Both the position numbers and the translations under genes were made by a program. Below the pieces are notes generated by a model. The model had not been told where the DNA came from, made no database searches, and saw only the letters and a program-made list of their open reading frames with translations. Source: Shewanella sp. TC10 (GTDB lineage Bacteria; Pseudomonadota; Gammaproteobacteria; Enterobacterales; Shewanellaceae). From it: a stretch of DNA of 55,452 nucleotides. Shown here piece by piece: positions 39,511 through 47,546 of this stretch; the first letter of the stretch is position 1; each line of letters starts with the position of its first letter. The DNA lies in NCBI RefSeq assembly GCF_009663145.1, contig NZ_VKHR01000031.1:1-55452 (forward strand). Reading direction: 5' to 3'.

Positions 39511-41352
39511 ATGTCCGCCAAACCATCACTGATAAAAAGAATCTTTACCCTGATTTGGAAAACCATTAACGGTATTCGTAAAATCATCTTAAACCTTATA
39601 TTTTTCGGATTCATAGCCATAATCGTTGTGGCATTAAGTGCTGACGATGAAATTGTTGTGCCTGAACAATCTGCATTGGTGCTTAACCTTGCAGGCAGCA
39701 TTGTCGATCAAAAAAGACATGTTGATCCTATAGAAGCAGTATTCAAACAAAGCAAAACTGATGATCCGAATGGTGAAATATTACTTTCAAACATCGTTTA
39801 CGTTATTGACAGTGCGACTCAAGATCCGCGTATCAATACCATAGTGCTCAAAATGGGAAATTTGCGATCCGGTGGTATCAGTAAAATGACTGCTATCGGT
39901 GAGGCTCTTAATAAATTTAAAGCTGCAGATAAAACAGTGGTCGCTTTTGGCAATTCTTACGAACAAAATCAATATTTCCTTGCGAGTTATGCAGATGAAA
40001 TTTATTTAAATAATAAAGGTGCTGTATCTCTTGAAGGGTTAAGCAGTTACCGCTTATTTTATAAATCGGCATTAGATAAATTAAACGTCAGTACTCATGT
40101 ATTTCGTGTAGGTACCTTTAAATCAGCAGTAGAGCCCTATATCCGTGATGATATGTCTGCACCAGCAAAAGAGGCTAGCAGTGCATTACTAAACGATATT
40201 TGGCAAAACTATGAGTCGATAGTCGCCTCAAACAGAAATATTAATGAATACGATATTGTACTTAATCCACAACGTTACTTAACCGAGTTAGATAAGGTTT
40301 CAGGTGACTCAGCTCAATTAGCATTAAACATGAATTGGGTCGATGAACTGGTTTCAGATGAAGCATTCCGCTTAGCAATGGTTGAGAAAGTTGGCCAAAA
40401 CACGGATGGTGAATCATTCAAACAAATTACTTTTTCTGAATATTACTCGGCTGTACAGCCTGTACCTAGTCTAATTGAACAAGACTCTGTAGGGATTATT
40501 GTCGCCAAAGGTAATATTCTTAATGGTAAACAACCCGCTGGCCAAATTGGTGGTGAAAGCACTTCTGCACTACTTAAAAAAGCACGCTTTGATGATAAAG
40601 TTAAAGCCGTAGTTTTACGTGTAGACAGCCCCGGTGGTAGTGCATTTGCTTCTGAAAAAATCAGACAAGAAGTCATTGCACTAAAAGATGCCGGTAAACC
40701 TGTAGTTGTAAGCATGGGGAGTCTTGCAGCTTCTGGCGGTTACTGGATTTCTGCAAGTGCCGATTATATCTATGCAACGCCAACTACCCTAACCGGCTCT
40801 ATCGGAATTTTTGGCATGTTTGCTACCTTCGAAAATGTCTTAGCTAATTGGGGCATAAACTCGGATGGTGTGTCGACATCAGAATGGGCTGGCATTTCTG
40901 CAACTCGCGCTTTAGACCCTAATGTTTCGGCAGTTGTACAACGACATATTGAACATGGATATCATGAGTTTATTTCGTTAGTCGCCAAAGAGCGCGATAT
41001 GAGCCTTGAACAAGTCGATCGCATTGCACAAGGCCGTGTTTGGTCAGGTACCAGAGCGACTGAACTTGGTTTAGTTGATGAGCTCGGTGATATAGATAGC
41101 GCCGTAGCAAAAGCTGCAGAACTTGCTGAAATTGAAAAGTTTGATACCAAGCTTATTGAGCGTGAACTTACTACAGAAGAAATCTTCGTGCAGAAAATGC
41201 TGGCCTCTGCATCGACTTATTTACCTGAAGCTTCTACTCAATCACCAATGCTAGAACAATTATTCAGTCAATGGATATCCGTTGTGGAAGAATTTTCAAT
41301 GTTTGATGACCCTAACGGCATGTATCTATATTGCGAACACTGCAATTTTTAG
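39511..41352 (+). CDS. sppA: Signal peptide peptidase SppA, 67K type
   Basis: SppA (613 residues) digests cleaved signal peptides on the periplasmic side of the inner membrane. A single N-terminal membrane anchor (residues 26-46, KIILNLIFFGFIAIIVVAL) is followed by two tandem peptidase S49 domains; the dyad is the Lys in RVGTFKSAVEPY of the first and the Ser in MGSLAASGGYW of the second domain, as in E. coli (Lys209/Ser409). GGAG lies 8 nt before the ATG. ansA follows, as in E. coli. Confidence 0.95.
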   Translation: MSAKPSLIKRIFTLIWKTINGIRKIILNLIFFGFIAIIVVALSADDEIVVPEQSALVLNLAGSIVDQKRHVDPIEAVFKQSKTDDPNGEILLSNIVYVIDSATQDPRINTIVLKMGNLRSGGISKMTAIGEALNKFKAADKTVVAFGNSYEQNQYFLASYADEIYLNNKGAVSLEGLSSYRLFYKSALDKLNVSTHVFRVGTFKSAVEPYIRDDMSAPAKEASSALLNDIWQNYESIVASNRNINEYDIVLNPQRYLTELDKVSGDSAQLALNMNWVDELVSDEAFRLAMVEKVGQNTDGESFKQITFSEYYSAVQPVPSLIEQDSVGIIVAKGNILNGKQPAGQIGGESTSALLKKARFDDKVKAVVLRVDSPGGSAFASEKIRQEVIALKDAGKPVVVSMGSLAASGGYWISASADYIYATPTTLTGSIGIFGMFATFENVLANWGINSDGVSTSEWAGISATRALDPNVSAVVQRHIEHGYHEFISLVAKERDMSLEQVDRIAQGRVWSGTRATELGLVDELGDIDSAVAKAAELAEIEKFDTKLIERELTTEEIFVQKMLASASTYLPEASTQSPMLEQLFSQWISVVEEFSMFDDPNGMYLYCEHCNF

Positions 41353-41430
41353 GTGAACATCAGGCCTTCAGCATCATTAAAAGCGTTTGTGTTTTAGCGA
41401 CTTTAACGCCTCAAAATGAATAATATTCAA

Positions 41431-41455
41431 AAATGCCCGCTTTGCGGGCATTTTT
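41431..41455. terminator. Intrinsic terminator between sppA and ansA
   Basis: AAATGCCCGC (41431-41440) pairs with GCGGGCATTT (41444-41453) around TTT, with TT following. It separates sppA from ansA, so ansA probably has its own promoter. Confidence 0.88.
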
Positions 41456-41526
41456 ATTGGGTTTTACTCAACCTAAGACGTATAATTTGCAGATCTGATA
41501 ATAACTCGCTCTGAGAATTAACTTCA

Positions 41527-42549
41527 ATGACAAAACGTTCTATATACGTCGCTTATACCGGCGGTACCATAGGTATGCGCAAAACAGACAATGGCTTTGC
41601 CCCTGTGGCAGGTTTTTTAACTGATTGTGTAAAATCGATGCCAGAGTTTTATCATGAAGAAATGCCTAGTTTTGTCATTAATGAATATTCGCCATTAATA
41701 GATTCATCAAACATGGCGCCTACTGATTGGCAGCTCATTGCTAATGATATTAAGGCAAATTACGACAAGTATGATGGCTTTGTAATTTTGCATGGTACTG
41801 ACACCATGGCCTATACAGCCTCAGCCTTATCATTTATGCTCCAAGGCTTATCTAAGCCTGTTATCGTCACAGGCTCTCAAATTCCGTTAGCCCAGCTACG
41901 TTCAGATGGGCAAACTAATCTACTGAATTCATTATACATCGCAGCTAATTACCCAGTAGCTGAAGTTTGCTTGTTCTTTAATAACAAACTTTTTAGGGGT
42001 AATCGCTCGACTAAAGCACATGCTGATGGTTTTGATGCTTTTGCCTCACCAAACTTCCCGTTATTACTGGAAGCAGGGATAAAAATAAACCTCAGAGCAG
42101 GACAAATAACTGAGCCCACAACCGAAGCGCCATTAATGCCATTAGAAGTCATTAATATTAGTCCTCAGCCAGTAGGCGTTATTACGCTATATCCTGGGAT
42201 ATCTACCGAAATTTTCGCTAATATCTTGATGCAACCTGTTAAAGCACTAATCTTACTGACTTTTGGTGTAGGTAATGCCCCTCAAGATAAAGCATTGTTG
42301 GATACGCTAAAACAAGCAGATGAGCGAGGGATAGTTATCGTTAACCTTACCCAGTGTTTTCAAGGGAAAGTTAACATGGGTGGTTATGCAACAGGCAATG
42401 CGTTAGCACAAGCTGGGGTGATCAGTGGTTCAGACATGACCATCGAAGCTGCGTTAGCAAAACTGCATTATTTACTTTCAAAAAATTTGACTTCTGCTGA
42501 AGTTAAATCAGCAATGAAGAAAAACCTCTTGGGTGAACTTACAGAGTAA
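41527..42549 (+). CDS. ansA: L-asparaginase I, cytoplasmic
   Basis: AnsA (340 residues) hydrolyses asparagine to aspartate and ammonia. The two Thr motifs are YTGGTIGM near residue 10 and HGTDTMAYTAS near residue 90. No signal peptide is present, which fits the cytoplasmic type I enzyme, not periplasmic AnsB. It follows sppA, the E. coli order, but with a terminator between them. Confidence 0.95.
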   Translation: MTKRSIYVAYTGGTIGMRKTDNGFAPVAGFLTDCVKSMPEFYHEEMPSFVINEYSPLIDSSNMAPTDWQLIANDIKANYDKYDGFVILHGTDTMAYTASALSFMLQGLSKPVIVTGSQIPLAQLRSDGQTNLLNSLYIAANYPVAEVCLFFNNKLFRGNRSTKAHADGFDAFASPNFPLLLEAGIKINLRAGQITEPTTEAPLMPLEVINISPQPVGVITLYPGISTEIFANILMQPVKALILLTFGVGNAPQDKALLDTLKQADERGIVIVNLTQCFQGKVNMGGYATGNALAQAGVISGSDMTIEAALAKLHYLLSKNLTSAEVKSAMKKNLLGELTE

Positions 42550-42586
42550 CGCAAAACTAAATAATATAAGACATTGTATTTAAATT

Positions 42587-42618
42587 AAAAAAGCCGCATT
42601 ACTATAATACGGCTTTTT
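42587..42618. terminator. Bidirectional terminator between ansA and the YeaC-like gene
   Basis: AGCCG (42592-42596) pairs with CGGCT (42610-42614), the stem continued by A/T runs and an inner ATT/AAT pair. Confidence 0.82.
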
Positions 42619-42662
42619 ATTTTATTGCATCGCAATAAATTCATTACAAAGGCTGGATAAAG

Positions 42663-42944
42663 CTAAATATCAGACTCTTTAAATTCCGCAATTGATTCGC
42701 CGCGGAACTCTTTTTTGAGCTGTGATTTAGACAGCTCATTAATTTTGCCACCAGCACCAATAGTAAAATGATCAGTCTGCGATAATTTGCGGGCCTGATA
42801 TAACATGACGACTTGTAATGTAGACTCTTTTTGCTCAGCAGATAAAACGGTGCCATCTTCCCACTTACCTGTTTCAGCAGCTGATTTTAGACGATGATAT
42901 ACTTCGTCTGGCATCTCATCGATGACTTTATTGATATCATTCAT
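42663..42944 (-). CDS. DUF1315 family protein (YeaC-like)
   Basis: The 93-residue product closely follows E. coli YeaC: N-terminal MPDEVYHRLKSAAETGKW, DGTVLSAEQKE, LYQARKLSQ and a Lys-rich SQLKKEF. Function unknown; small, soluble, predicted helical. It overlaps the stop codon of the upstream zinc-ribbon gene by 4 bp, so the two are translationally coupled. ATG 42944 has CGGAAAA at about 9 nt. Confidence 0.88.
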   Translation of the reverse strand: MNDINKVIDEMPDEVYHRLKSAAETGKWEDGTVLSAEQKESTLQVVMLYQARKLSQTDHFTIGAGGKINELSKSQLKKEFRGESIAEFKESDI

Positions 42945-43258
42945 ACGCTTTTCCGTTTATGTAATACAATCCTTGCTCGTGTGATGGTGTAGCCAACAAA
43001 ACCAAATACAAAGCAGCCTACTGCTATTTGCGATTGTAAGCCTGTCGCTGTTTCACCACCCCAAAACCAAATCACCACACCTGCAATAAATAAGGTTAAA
43101 AACACAAAACTGTGAGTCATTAACTTATTTGATTTCTGGATGTGACTAATAATACGAACAGATTCATTATCACCGTCAGTTTTTGCTCGGCAATGAGAGC
43201 ATTCTTTCGCTTTACTCGAAATACGCTTTTGACATGAAGGACATTCAATTAACGCCAT
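42941..43258 (-). CDS. Zinc-ribbon membrane protein of unknown function
   Basis: The product (105 residues) begins with a compact zinc ribbon, CPSC-x12-CSHC (residues 6-23), followed by a linker and two membrane helices (about residues 47-65 and 76-95), and a basic C-terminus. I do not recognise a named family beyond zinc-ribbon domain proteins. It lies 7 bp after the M14 carboxypeptidase gene and overlaps the YeaC-like gene, giving a three-gene unit. Confidence 0.75.
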   Translation of the reverse strand: MALIECPSCQKRISSKAKECSHCRAKTDGDNESVRIISHIQKSNKLMTHSFVFLTLFIAGVVIWFWGGETATGLQSQIAVGCFVFGFVGYTITRARIVLHKRKSV

Positions 43259-43265
43259 AACTTGC

Positions 43266-44396
43266 CTACTTTGCTAAATTATCAACAACGGCAAGCATAG
43301 CAACTAACGATGCTTCACCTAAATATTCACAACGAGCTGGCGACCAACCTACTACAGGATCAGGCAAGTTGTCGTTGTCTTTAAACGGCATTTCTAATGT
43401 ATTAGCTAGACATTTAAATGTGTTACCAACCCAGTTAGAACCAACAGTTAAGTTTGCTTTACCTGGCTCGTCTTTGTCATATCCGTACTTAGTTTGAAAA
43501 TCAGCACTTGCCATGCCTAATGCTGCAAGGAACTGCTCTTGCAACTTAGCCATGTGTTCAGTGTAGTTAGGTGCACCTTCACAGCCTGCAACGAATACGT
43601 ATGGTAAACCTTCATCACCGTGCACATCGTAAAATAAGTCTACGCCTGTTTCTTTCATCTTGTTTGTAACGTAATAGACTTCAGGGCTTCGCTCTAAACT
43701 CGGCGACTGCCATTCACGGTTTAGATTAGTGCCTACAGCATTAGTGCGTAAATGGCCTCTGACACTGCCATCTGGATTCATGTTAGGCACAATGTAGAAG
43801 TTAGCTTTGTCTAGTAGCAGTTTTGCTGTAGGACAATCACTGTCTAGTAATTGATTTAACAAACCTTCAATTAACCACTCAGCCATTGTTTCACCTGGAT
43901 GCTGTCTTGCGGTAATCCAAATGTTCTTTTTAGCTGGGTCATTGTCACCAATTTTAAGTAAGCTCATGTCACGACCATCTAGGGTTAAACCAAGATTTTC
44001 AAGGCTTACTGATGGGTGTAATTGAACAGAACTGATTAAATCTAAGTGACGCTCATAACTGTATGGAGCAAAGTAAGCAATTTGAATAGCTTCACAATCT
44101 AAATCCACTTGAATCGAAAGCTTGCCATCTTGATAGGTCGTTGGTAAACGGAACCAATGTTGGCGGTCATAACTTGCTACAGCTTGATAATCTTCCCAAC
44201 CTTTAGGGTAAGATGCTGTACCAGCATTCATGATGTTCAATATATAAGTTTGACCGATTTCACCTTCCATACGAAAGTTAAACCACTGATAGAATTCACC
44301 ACCTTCATCAGGTCTAATCGCAAGTTGAATGTCATCGTGTTTGTCTAAATTGATAGTCTCAATGTTGCCACCATCAAAATTCGCGTTAATACGCAT
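43266..44396 (-). CDS. M14-family zinc carboxypeptidase, cytosolic carboxypeptidase-like
   Basis: The product (376 residues) has an N-terminal beta-sandwich typical of the cytosolic carboxypeptidase group (residues 1-125, WFNFRMEG...YILNIMNAG) and a C-terminal peptidase M14 domain. Zinc ligands are in ARQHPGETMAE (H-x2-E) and YDVHGDEG (third His), and the catalytic Glu is in NTLEMPF. No signal peptide is present. Eukaryotic relatives remove glutamates from tubulin; bacterial substrate is unknown. AAGGAA lies 6-7 nt before the ATG. Downstream are the zinc-ribbon and YeaC-like genes. Confidence 0.9.
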   Translation of the reverse strand: MRINANFDGGNIETINLDKHDDIQLAIRPDEGGEFYQWFNFRMEGEIGQTYILNIMNAGTASYPKGWEDYQAVASYDRQHWFRLPTTYQDGKLSIQVDLDCEAIQIAYFAPYSYERHLDLISSVQLHPSVSLENLGLTLDGRDMSLLKIGDNDPAKKNIWITARQHPGETMAEWLIEGLLNQLLDSDCPTAKLLLDKANFYIVPNMNPDGSVRGHLRTNAVGTNLNREWQSPSLERSPEVYYVTNKMKETGVDLFYDVHGDEGLPYVFVAGCEGAPNYTEHMAKLQEQFLAALGMASADFQTKYGYDKDEPGKANLTVGSNWVGNTFKCLANTLEMPFKDNDNLPDPVVGWSPARCEYLGEASLVAMLAVVDNLAK

Positions 44397-44596
44397 AGGA
44401 CTTCCTTATGTAAGGTTGTTATCGATTTTTTATGCCAGCATCTTATCAAATGCCGTTACTCAATAAAATCAAATGCTGAACATCAAGGACACATCTGTTC
44501 AAATAATGGCTAATTCAAGTCTAAAACGTTGCCTAGCAGAGATACTTACTGAACAAGTCAGTTTATTTGTTTAATACAGCACTAACAAATTGGTAC

Positions 44597-44632
44597 AAAA
44601 ATGCCGAATACAAAATGTACTCGGCATTTTTA
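44597..44632. terminator. Strong hairpin terminator 180 bp after the response regulator gene
   Basis: ATGCCGA (44601-44607) pairs with TCGGCAT (44621-44627), and inside it TACA pairs with TGTA; runs of A and T flank it, so it works in both directions. It leaves a 3' region of about 180 nt after the response regulator stop. Confidence 0.88.
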
Positions 44633-44671
44633 TCAATATAAGTTTTGGACTGAAAAACAACTTACAGCGAA

Positions 44672-44752
44672 TTAATAGTTTGAACGACTCATCATAGTGT
44701 TCTGTTCAGTGATACAGCTTGTGCAAGATGACATTAGAATGGTTTTTGTCAC
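44672..44752 (-). CDS. Possible 26-codon ORF in the response regulator 3' region
   Basis: From GTG 44752 the frame reads MTKTILMSSCTSCITEQN and ends in SNY before TAA; an internal ATG (44734) would give 20 residues. It contains a CTSC pair. There is no clear ribosome binding site. The terminator at 44597-44632 follows 40 nt later. It may be a chance ORF. Confidence 0.2.
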   Translation of the reverse strand: MTKTILMSSCTSCITEQNTMMSRSNY

Positions 44753-44794
44753 CCTGTGTATTAGCTTTAATAAATGGAACACAGGTAACTGAAC

Positions 44795-44826
44795 ACTAAA
44801 TTAAAAAAGGACTAAATTAAAATAGG
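44795..44826. repeat. 16-bp tandem duplication spanning the response regulator stop codon
   Basis: ACTAAATTAAAAAAGG (44795-44810) and ACTAAATTAAAATAGG (44811-44826) are adjacent with one mismatch, followed by a partial third copy. The stop codon (44812-44814) lies in the second unit. Confidence 0.8.
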
Positions 44827-45483
44827 ACTAAAACAATAACCTTTACCACGGACTGTGTTGATTAATTCACGAGGTAAACACTTCTTCGCCATCTTACGAC
44901 GTGTGTTACTGATATGCATATCGAGGTTTCGATCAAACTCACCTAGTTCTTTATGCAAGACACGCATCTGCAGTTCAGCTTTTGTAACGACTTCACCCTT
45001 GCGCTGGAATAAATACTTAAACAAACGATACTCTGTCTGTGTCAGTTTTAAATTCTGGGTGTTTAGTATCACAGTGTTACTCACATCATCAAACAAGATA
45101 TCGTCAAAATCTGATTGATGGACAACTTTCTCGCTTCTTCTACGAAGTACGTTGACTCTAAGCAGCAATTCTTTAACGTTAAATGGAGCGGCTATGTAAT
45201 CATCTGCGCCTTGTTCAAATGCGTGAATTCTTTCCTGATCGTCATTACTGTTAGCCAATACAATCACTGGAGTTTGGCAATGCTTAGCCATTAATAGCCA
45301 GAATGAATCCATCTTCGGAACACAGTAATCTAATAAGATAACTTCAAATTCGTTACGCTCCAGTTCCACCAGTGCATTAAAGCCATTGTCTACTATCTGA
45401 ATGACATATCCCATGGACTCCATTTGCTGGCATAGTTGTAGGCTATTGGTGAGCTGTTGATCAATCAGGAGAATCTTTTTCAT
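44812..45483 (-). CDS. OmpR-family response regulator with degenerate receiver
   Basis: The product (223 residues) has a receiver domain (1-115) and a winged-helix OmpR/PhoB-type DNA-binding domain (130-223; TQTEYRLFKYLFQRKGEVVTKAEL, NTVRGKGYCF). The phospho-acceptor Asp is kept in VILLDYCVPK near residue 52. Other conserved receiver positions are changed: the acidic pair at the first strand reads DQ, the Thr/Ser switch position reads Ala (VLANSND), and the invariant Lys before PF reads Ala (YIAAPF). No histidine kinase gene is nearby. The loss of Lys and Thr suggests phosphorylation is altered or dispensable. Start ATG 45483 has only a weak ribosome binding site. Confidence 0.88.
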   Translation of the reverse strand: MKKILLIDQQLTNSLQLCQQMESMGYVIQIVDNGFNALVELERNEFEVILLDYCVPKMDSFWLLMAKHCQTPVIVLANSNDDQERIHAFEQGADDYIAAPFNVKELLLRVNVLRRRSEKVVHQSDFDDILFDDVSNTVILNTQNLKLTQTEYRLFKYLFQRKGEVVTKAELQMRVLHKELGEFDRNLDMHISNTRRKMAKKCLPRELINTVRGKGYCFSPILI

Positions 45484-45661
45484 AACGGACTTAATCTAAA
45501 CGAGAACAATTACCATTTAGATTATCACTGTGATTTTGTTATTACTACTATATTTATGTAAATTTGAGATCTAAGTTAACTTTTCGTTATCTAATTAAAG
45601 ATAAATATGCATAATCCAACAAAAATGTTTGCCAGTCATCTGAGATAGGCATAAACTCATC

Positions 45662-45678
45662 GTTAATCGACGATTAAC
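45662..45678. promoter_or_regulatory. Perfect 17-bp palindrome, candidate operator
   Basis: GTTAATCG-A-CGATTAAC is fully symmetrical. It is 130 bp from arsR and 180 bp from the response regulator start, in their shared upstream region. No T-run follows, so it is not a terminator. The binding protein is unknown. Confidence 0.5.
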
Positions 45679-45697
45679 TATTTGCACTTGCTACTCT

Positions 45698-45747
45698 GAT
45701 TCAATCAGCTCAGATCCAATCAGCTTAGATTCAATTAGCTTAGATAA
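45698..45747. repeat. 15-bp tandem repeat, three units
   Basis: GATTCAATCAGCTCA, GATCCAATCAGCTTA and GATTCAATTAGCTTA follow at exact 15-bp spacing from 45698 to 45742, then a partial GATAA. Confidence 0.85.
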
Positions 45748-45784
45748 AATATGAGTTGCAATATTAATAGTTGATTCATATTTT
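45746..45784 (+). promoter_or_regulatory. arsR promoter embedded in a 9-bp inverted repeat
   Basis: AAAATATGA (45746-45754) and TCATATTTT (45776-45784) are perfect inverted repeats 21 bp apart. Between and overlapping them are TTGCAA (45756-45761) and TATTTT (45779-45784) with exactly 17 bp between, a plausible sigma-70 promoter. ArsR repressors bind such dyads at their own promoter and release with arsenite. Confidence 0.55.
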
Positions 45785-45805
45785 CGACAATAGTGAGATT
45801 AATTC

Positions 45806-46144
45806 ATGGCAGCAGATTGCGGTAAAAGTGCTCAACTAGCCTTCAGCGTGACAGAGCAACAGTTAATCAATGAAAAGTCATTCGCAGCGCAAGCTAAGGC
45901 GATGTCACACCCTGCCCGTGTAAGAATACTAAAGATACTGTTTAATCTTGATGAACTTGGCGGCTGTTTAAGTAGTGATCTGGTTGCTGAAGTAGGTCTT
46001 GCGCAATCAACGGTTTCTGAACATATTCGTATTTTAAAGCAAGCAGGTTTTATTTGTGCTGAACCCAATCCACCAAAAATATGCTATCGCATTAATCGCG
46101 AGGCATTAGAAGATTTCAAACAACAATATTGCGAGCTGTTTTAA
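45806..46144 (+). CDS. arsR: ArsR-family transcriptional repressor
   Basis: The product (112 residues) is a winged-helix ArsR/SmtB protein with AKAMSHPARVRILKILF and AEVGLAQSTVSEHIRILKQAGFI (recognition helix). Cysteines are present near both ends (residue 5, 52, 83, 92, 109), but the classical ELCVCDL metal-binding motif on the recognition helix is absent; the corresponding stretch reads GGCLSSDLVAE. The sensor site is therefore unclear. It precedes an Acr3 arsenite exporter by 98-104 bp, so regulation of arsenite export is the likely role. Confidence 0.88.
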   Translation: MAADCGKSAQLAFSVTEQQLINEKSFAAQAKAMSHPARVRILKILFNLDELGGCLSSDLVAEVGLAQSTVSEHIRILKQAGFICAEPNPPKICYRINREALEDFKQQYCELF

Positions 46145-46248
46145 ATTTAGAGCACATGGTTAGTGCAAAGATATAATATTTAATTCTGCTTTACTTAATC
46201 GTTTTTCGACGATAATCGATAAAGCTATAAAAGATAAGAGAAATGACA

Positions 46249-47331
46249 ATGAGTGAAAATATTCCTGAAACTGCAACAAAAAAAATGAGCTTTCTTGATC
46301 GCTACCTTACTCTTTGGATATTTGTTGCTATGGCAATAGGCGTATCGATTGGTGCCCTATTCCCACAAGTCGAACAAATCACCAATTCAATGAGTGTAGG
46401 TAGTACTAACATTCCGCTAGCTATTGGTCTTATTTTGATGATGTATCCGCCACTAGCAAAAGTAGATTACAAATTACTAGGCAAAGTCACCAAAGATAAA
46501 CAAGCCATTACCCTTTCATTAATCATGAACTGGATTGTTGGCCCAATCCTAATGTTTATTTTGGCTATCACATTTTTAAGTGATTACCCTGGTTATATGG
46601 TCGGCATTATATTAATTGGTATTGCACGCTGTATTGCTATGGTACTCGTTTGGAATGATATAGGCGGTGGTAACAAAGAATTAGGCGCAGCACTTGTAGC
46701 GATTAACAGCGTATTCCAAATATTAACTTACAGTGTCATGGCGTGGTTGTTTATCACTGTTTTACCACCCATTTTCGGCTACGAAGGTTTTGTTGTTGAT
46801 ATTTCAATGGCTGATATCGCTCAAAGTGTAATGATTTACCTAGGTATACCATTCTTAGCAGGATTTTTAAGTCGTAAAATCTTAGTCGCTCGTAAAGGTG
46901 AGCAATGGTACAACGAAGTATTTATTCCTAAAATTTCACCTATTACCTTAATCGCATTACTCGGCACTATCGTACTAATGTTTAGTTTAAAGGGTGACAT
47001 GATCCTTGAGCTACCTATGGATGTACTTAGAGTCGCTTTACCATTAGGAATTTATTTTGTACTAATGTTCTTTATCAGCTTTTTTATTGGCGAAAAGATG
47101 GGGATCCCGTACGACAAGAATGCATCAATTGCATTCACAGCCACAGGTAACAACTTTGAGCTAGCCATTGCAGTTTCTATCGCTGTATTTGGTATTCACT
47201 CAGACCAAGCTTTTGCTGGTGTTATTGGACCATTAATTGAAGTGCCAGTATTAATTGCACTGGTTAATATCGCCTTAAGAATGAAGGCAAAATCTGAAGC
47301 AAAATTAGCCGCGAGAAAAGTGAATGGTTAA
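46249..47331 (+). CDS. acr3: ACR3-family arsenite efflux transporter
   Basis: The product (360 residues from ATG 46249) is a 10-helix membrane protein of the Acr3 type, with [21 protein letters not shown]-like [29 protein letters not shown] (the conserved Cys in the fourth helix) and [20 protein letters not shown]. It exports arsenite from the cytoplasm. ATG 46249 has AAGAG 8 nt upstream; the ATG at 46243 is only 2 nt from it. No arsenate reductase gene is near. A strong terminator follows. Confidence 0.93.
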   Translation: MSENIPETATKKMSFLDRYLTLWIFVAMAIGVSIGALFPQVEQITNSMSVGSTNIPLAIGLILMMYPPLAKVDYKLLGKVTKDKQAITLSLIMNWIVGPILMFILAITFLSDYPGYMVGIILIGIARCIAMVLVWNDIGGGNKELGAALVAINSVFQILTYSVMAWLFITVLPPIFGYEGFVVDISMADIAQSVMIYLGIPFLAGFLSRKILVARKGEQWYNEVFIPKISPITLIALLGTIVLMFSLKGDMILELPMDVLRVALPLGIYFVLMFFISFFIGEKMGIPYDKNASIAFTATGNNFELAIAVSIAVFGIHSDQAFAGVIGPLIEVPVLIALVNIALRMKAKSEAKLAARKVNG

Positions 47332-47363
47332 ACTTAGTCAGTCAGTTCAATTTTAATTAGCAT

Positions 47364-47395
47364 AGCGAGTCATTATTTTAATGGCTCGCTTTTTT
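47364..47395 (+). terminator. Intrinsic terminator after acr3
   Basis: AGCGAGTCATT (47364-47374) pairs with AATGGCTCGCT (47380-47390), 11 bp with one G-U pair and a 5-nt loop, followed by TTTTT. Confidence 0.9.
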
Positions 47396-47414
47396 ATTAT
47401 TCCTTACTAGATAC

Positions 47415-47442
47415 GATTATAAAGTAATGACTATAAAGCACT
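47415..47442. repeat. 14-bp tandem duplication
   Basis: GATTATAAAGTAAT and GACTATAAAGCACT lie end to end, followed by GATTAGTG. The spacer between acr3 and the next gene contains nothing else recognisable. Confidence 0.5.
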
Positions 47443-47546
47443 GATTAGTGTTCAAATCATCTCGAAAACTCTATCAATAAACCACTATCTTGATAAGATT
47501 TACAAGTTTTATGAATTGAAAAGTCATTATTATAAAAGGTTGTGAA

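Larger units (their letters stand above)
44397..44811. other. Spacer between response regulator and M14 gene
   Basis: About 415 bp. It holds the terminator at 44597-44632, a possible 26-codon ORF on the minus strand (44672-44752), a 16-bp tandem duplication that includes the response regulator stop codon (44795-44826), and the promoter region of the M14 gene (44397-44596), in which I see no clear operator. Confidence 0.5.
45484..45805. other. Divergent regulatory region between response regulator and arsR
   Basis: About 320 bp with three recognisable elements: a perfect 17-bp palindrome at 45662-45678, a 15-bp tandem repeat at 45698-45742, and the arsR promoter inside a 9-bp inverted repeat at 45746-45784. 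No ORF is supported. Confidence 0.6.
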
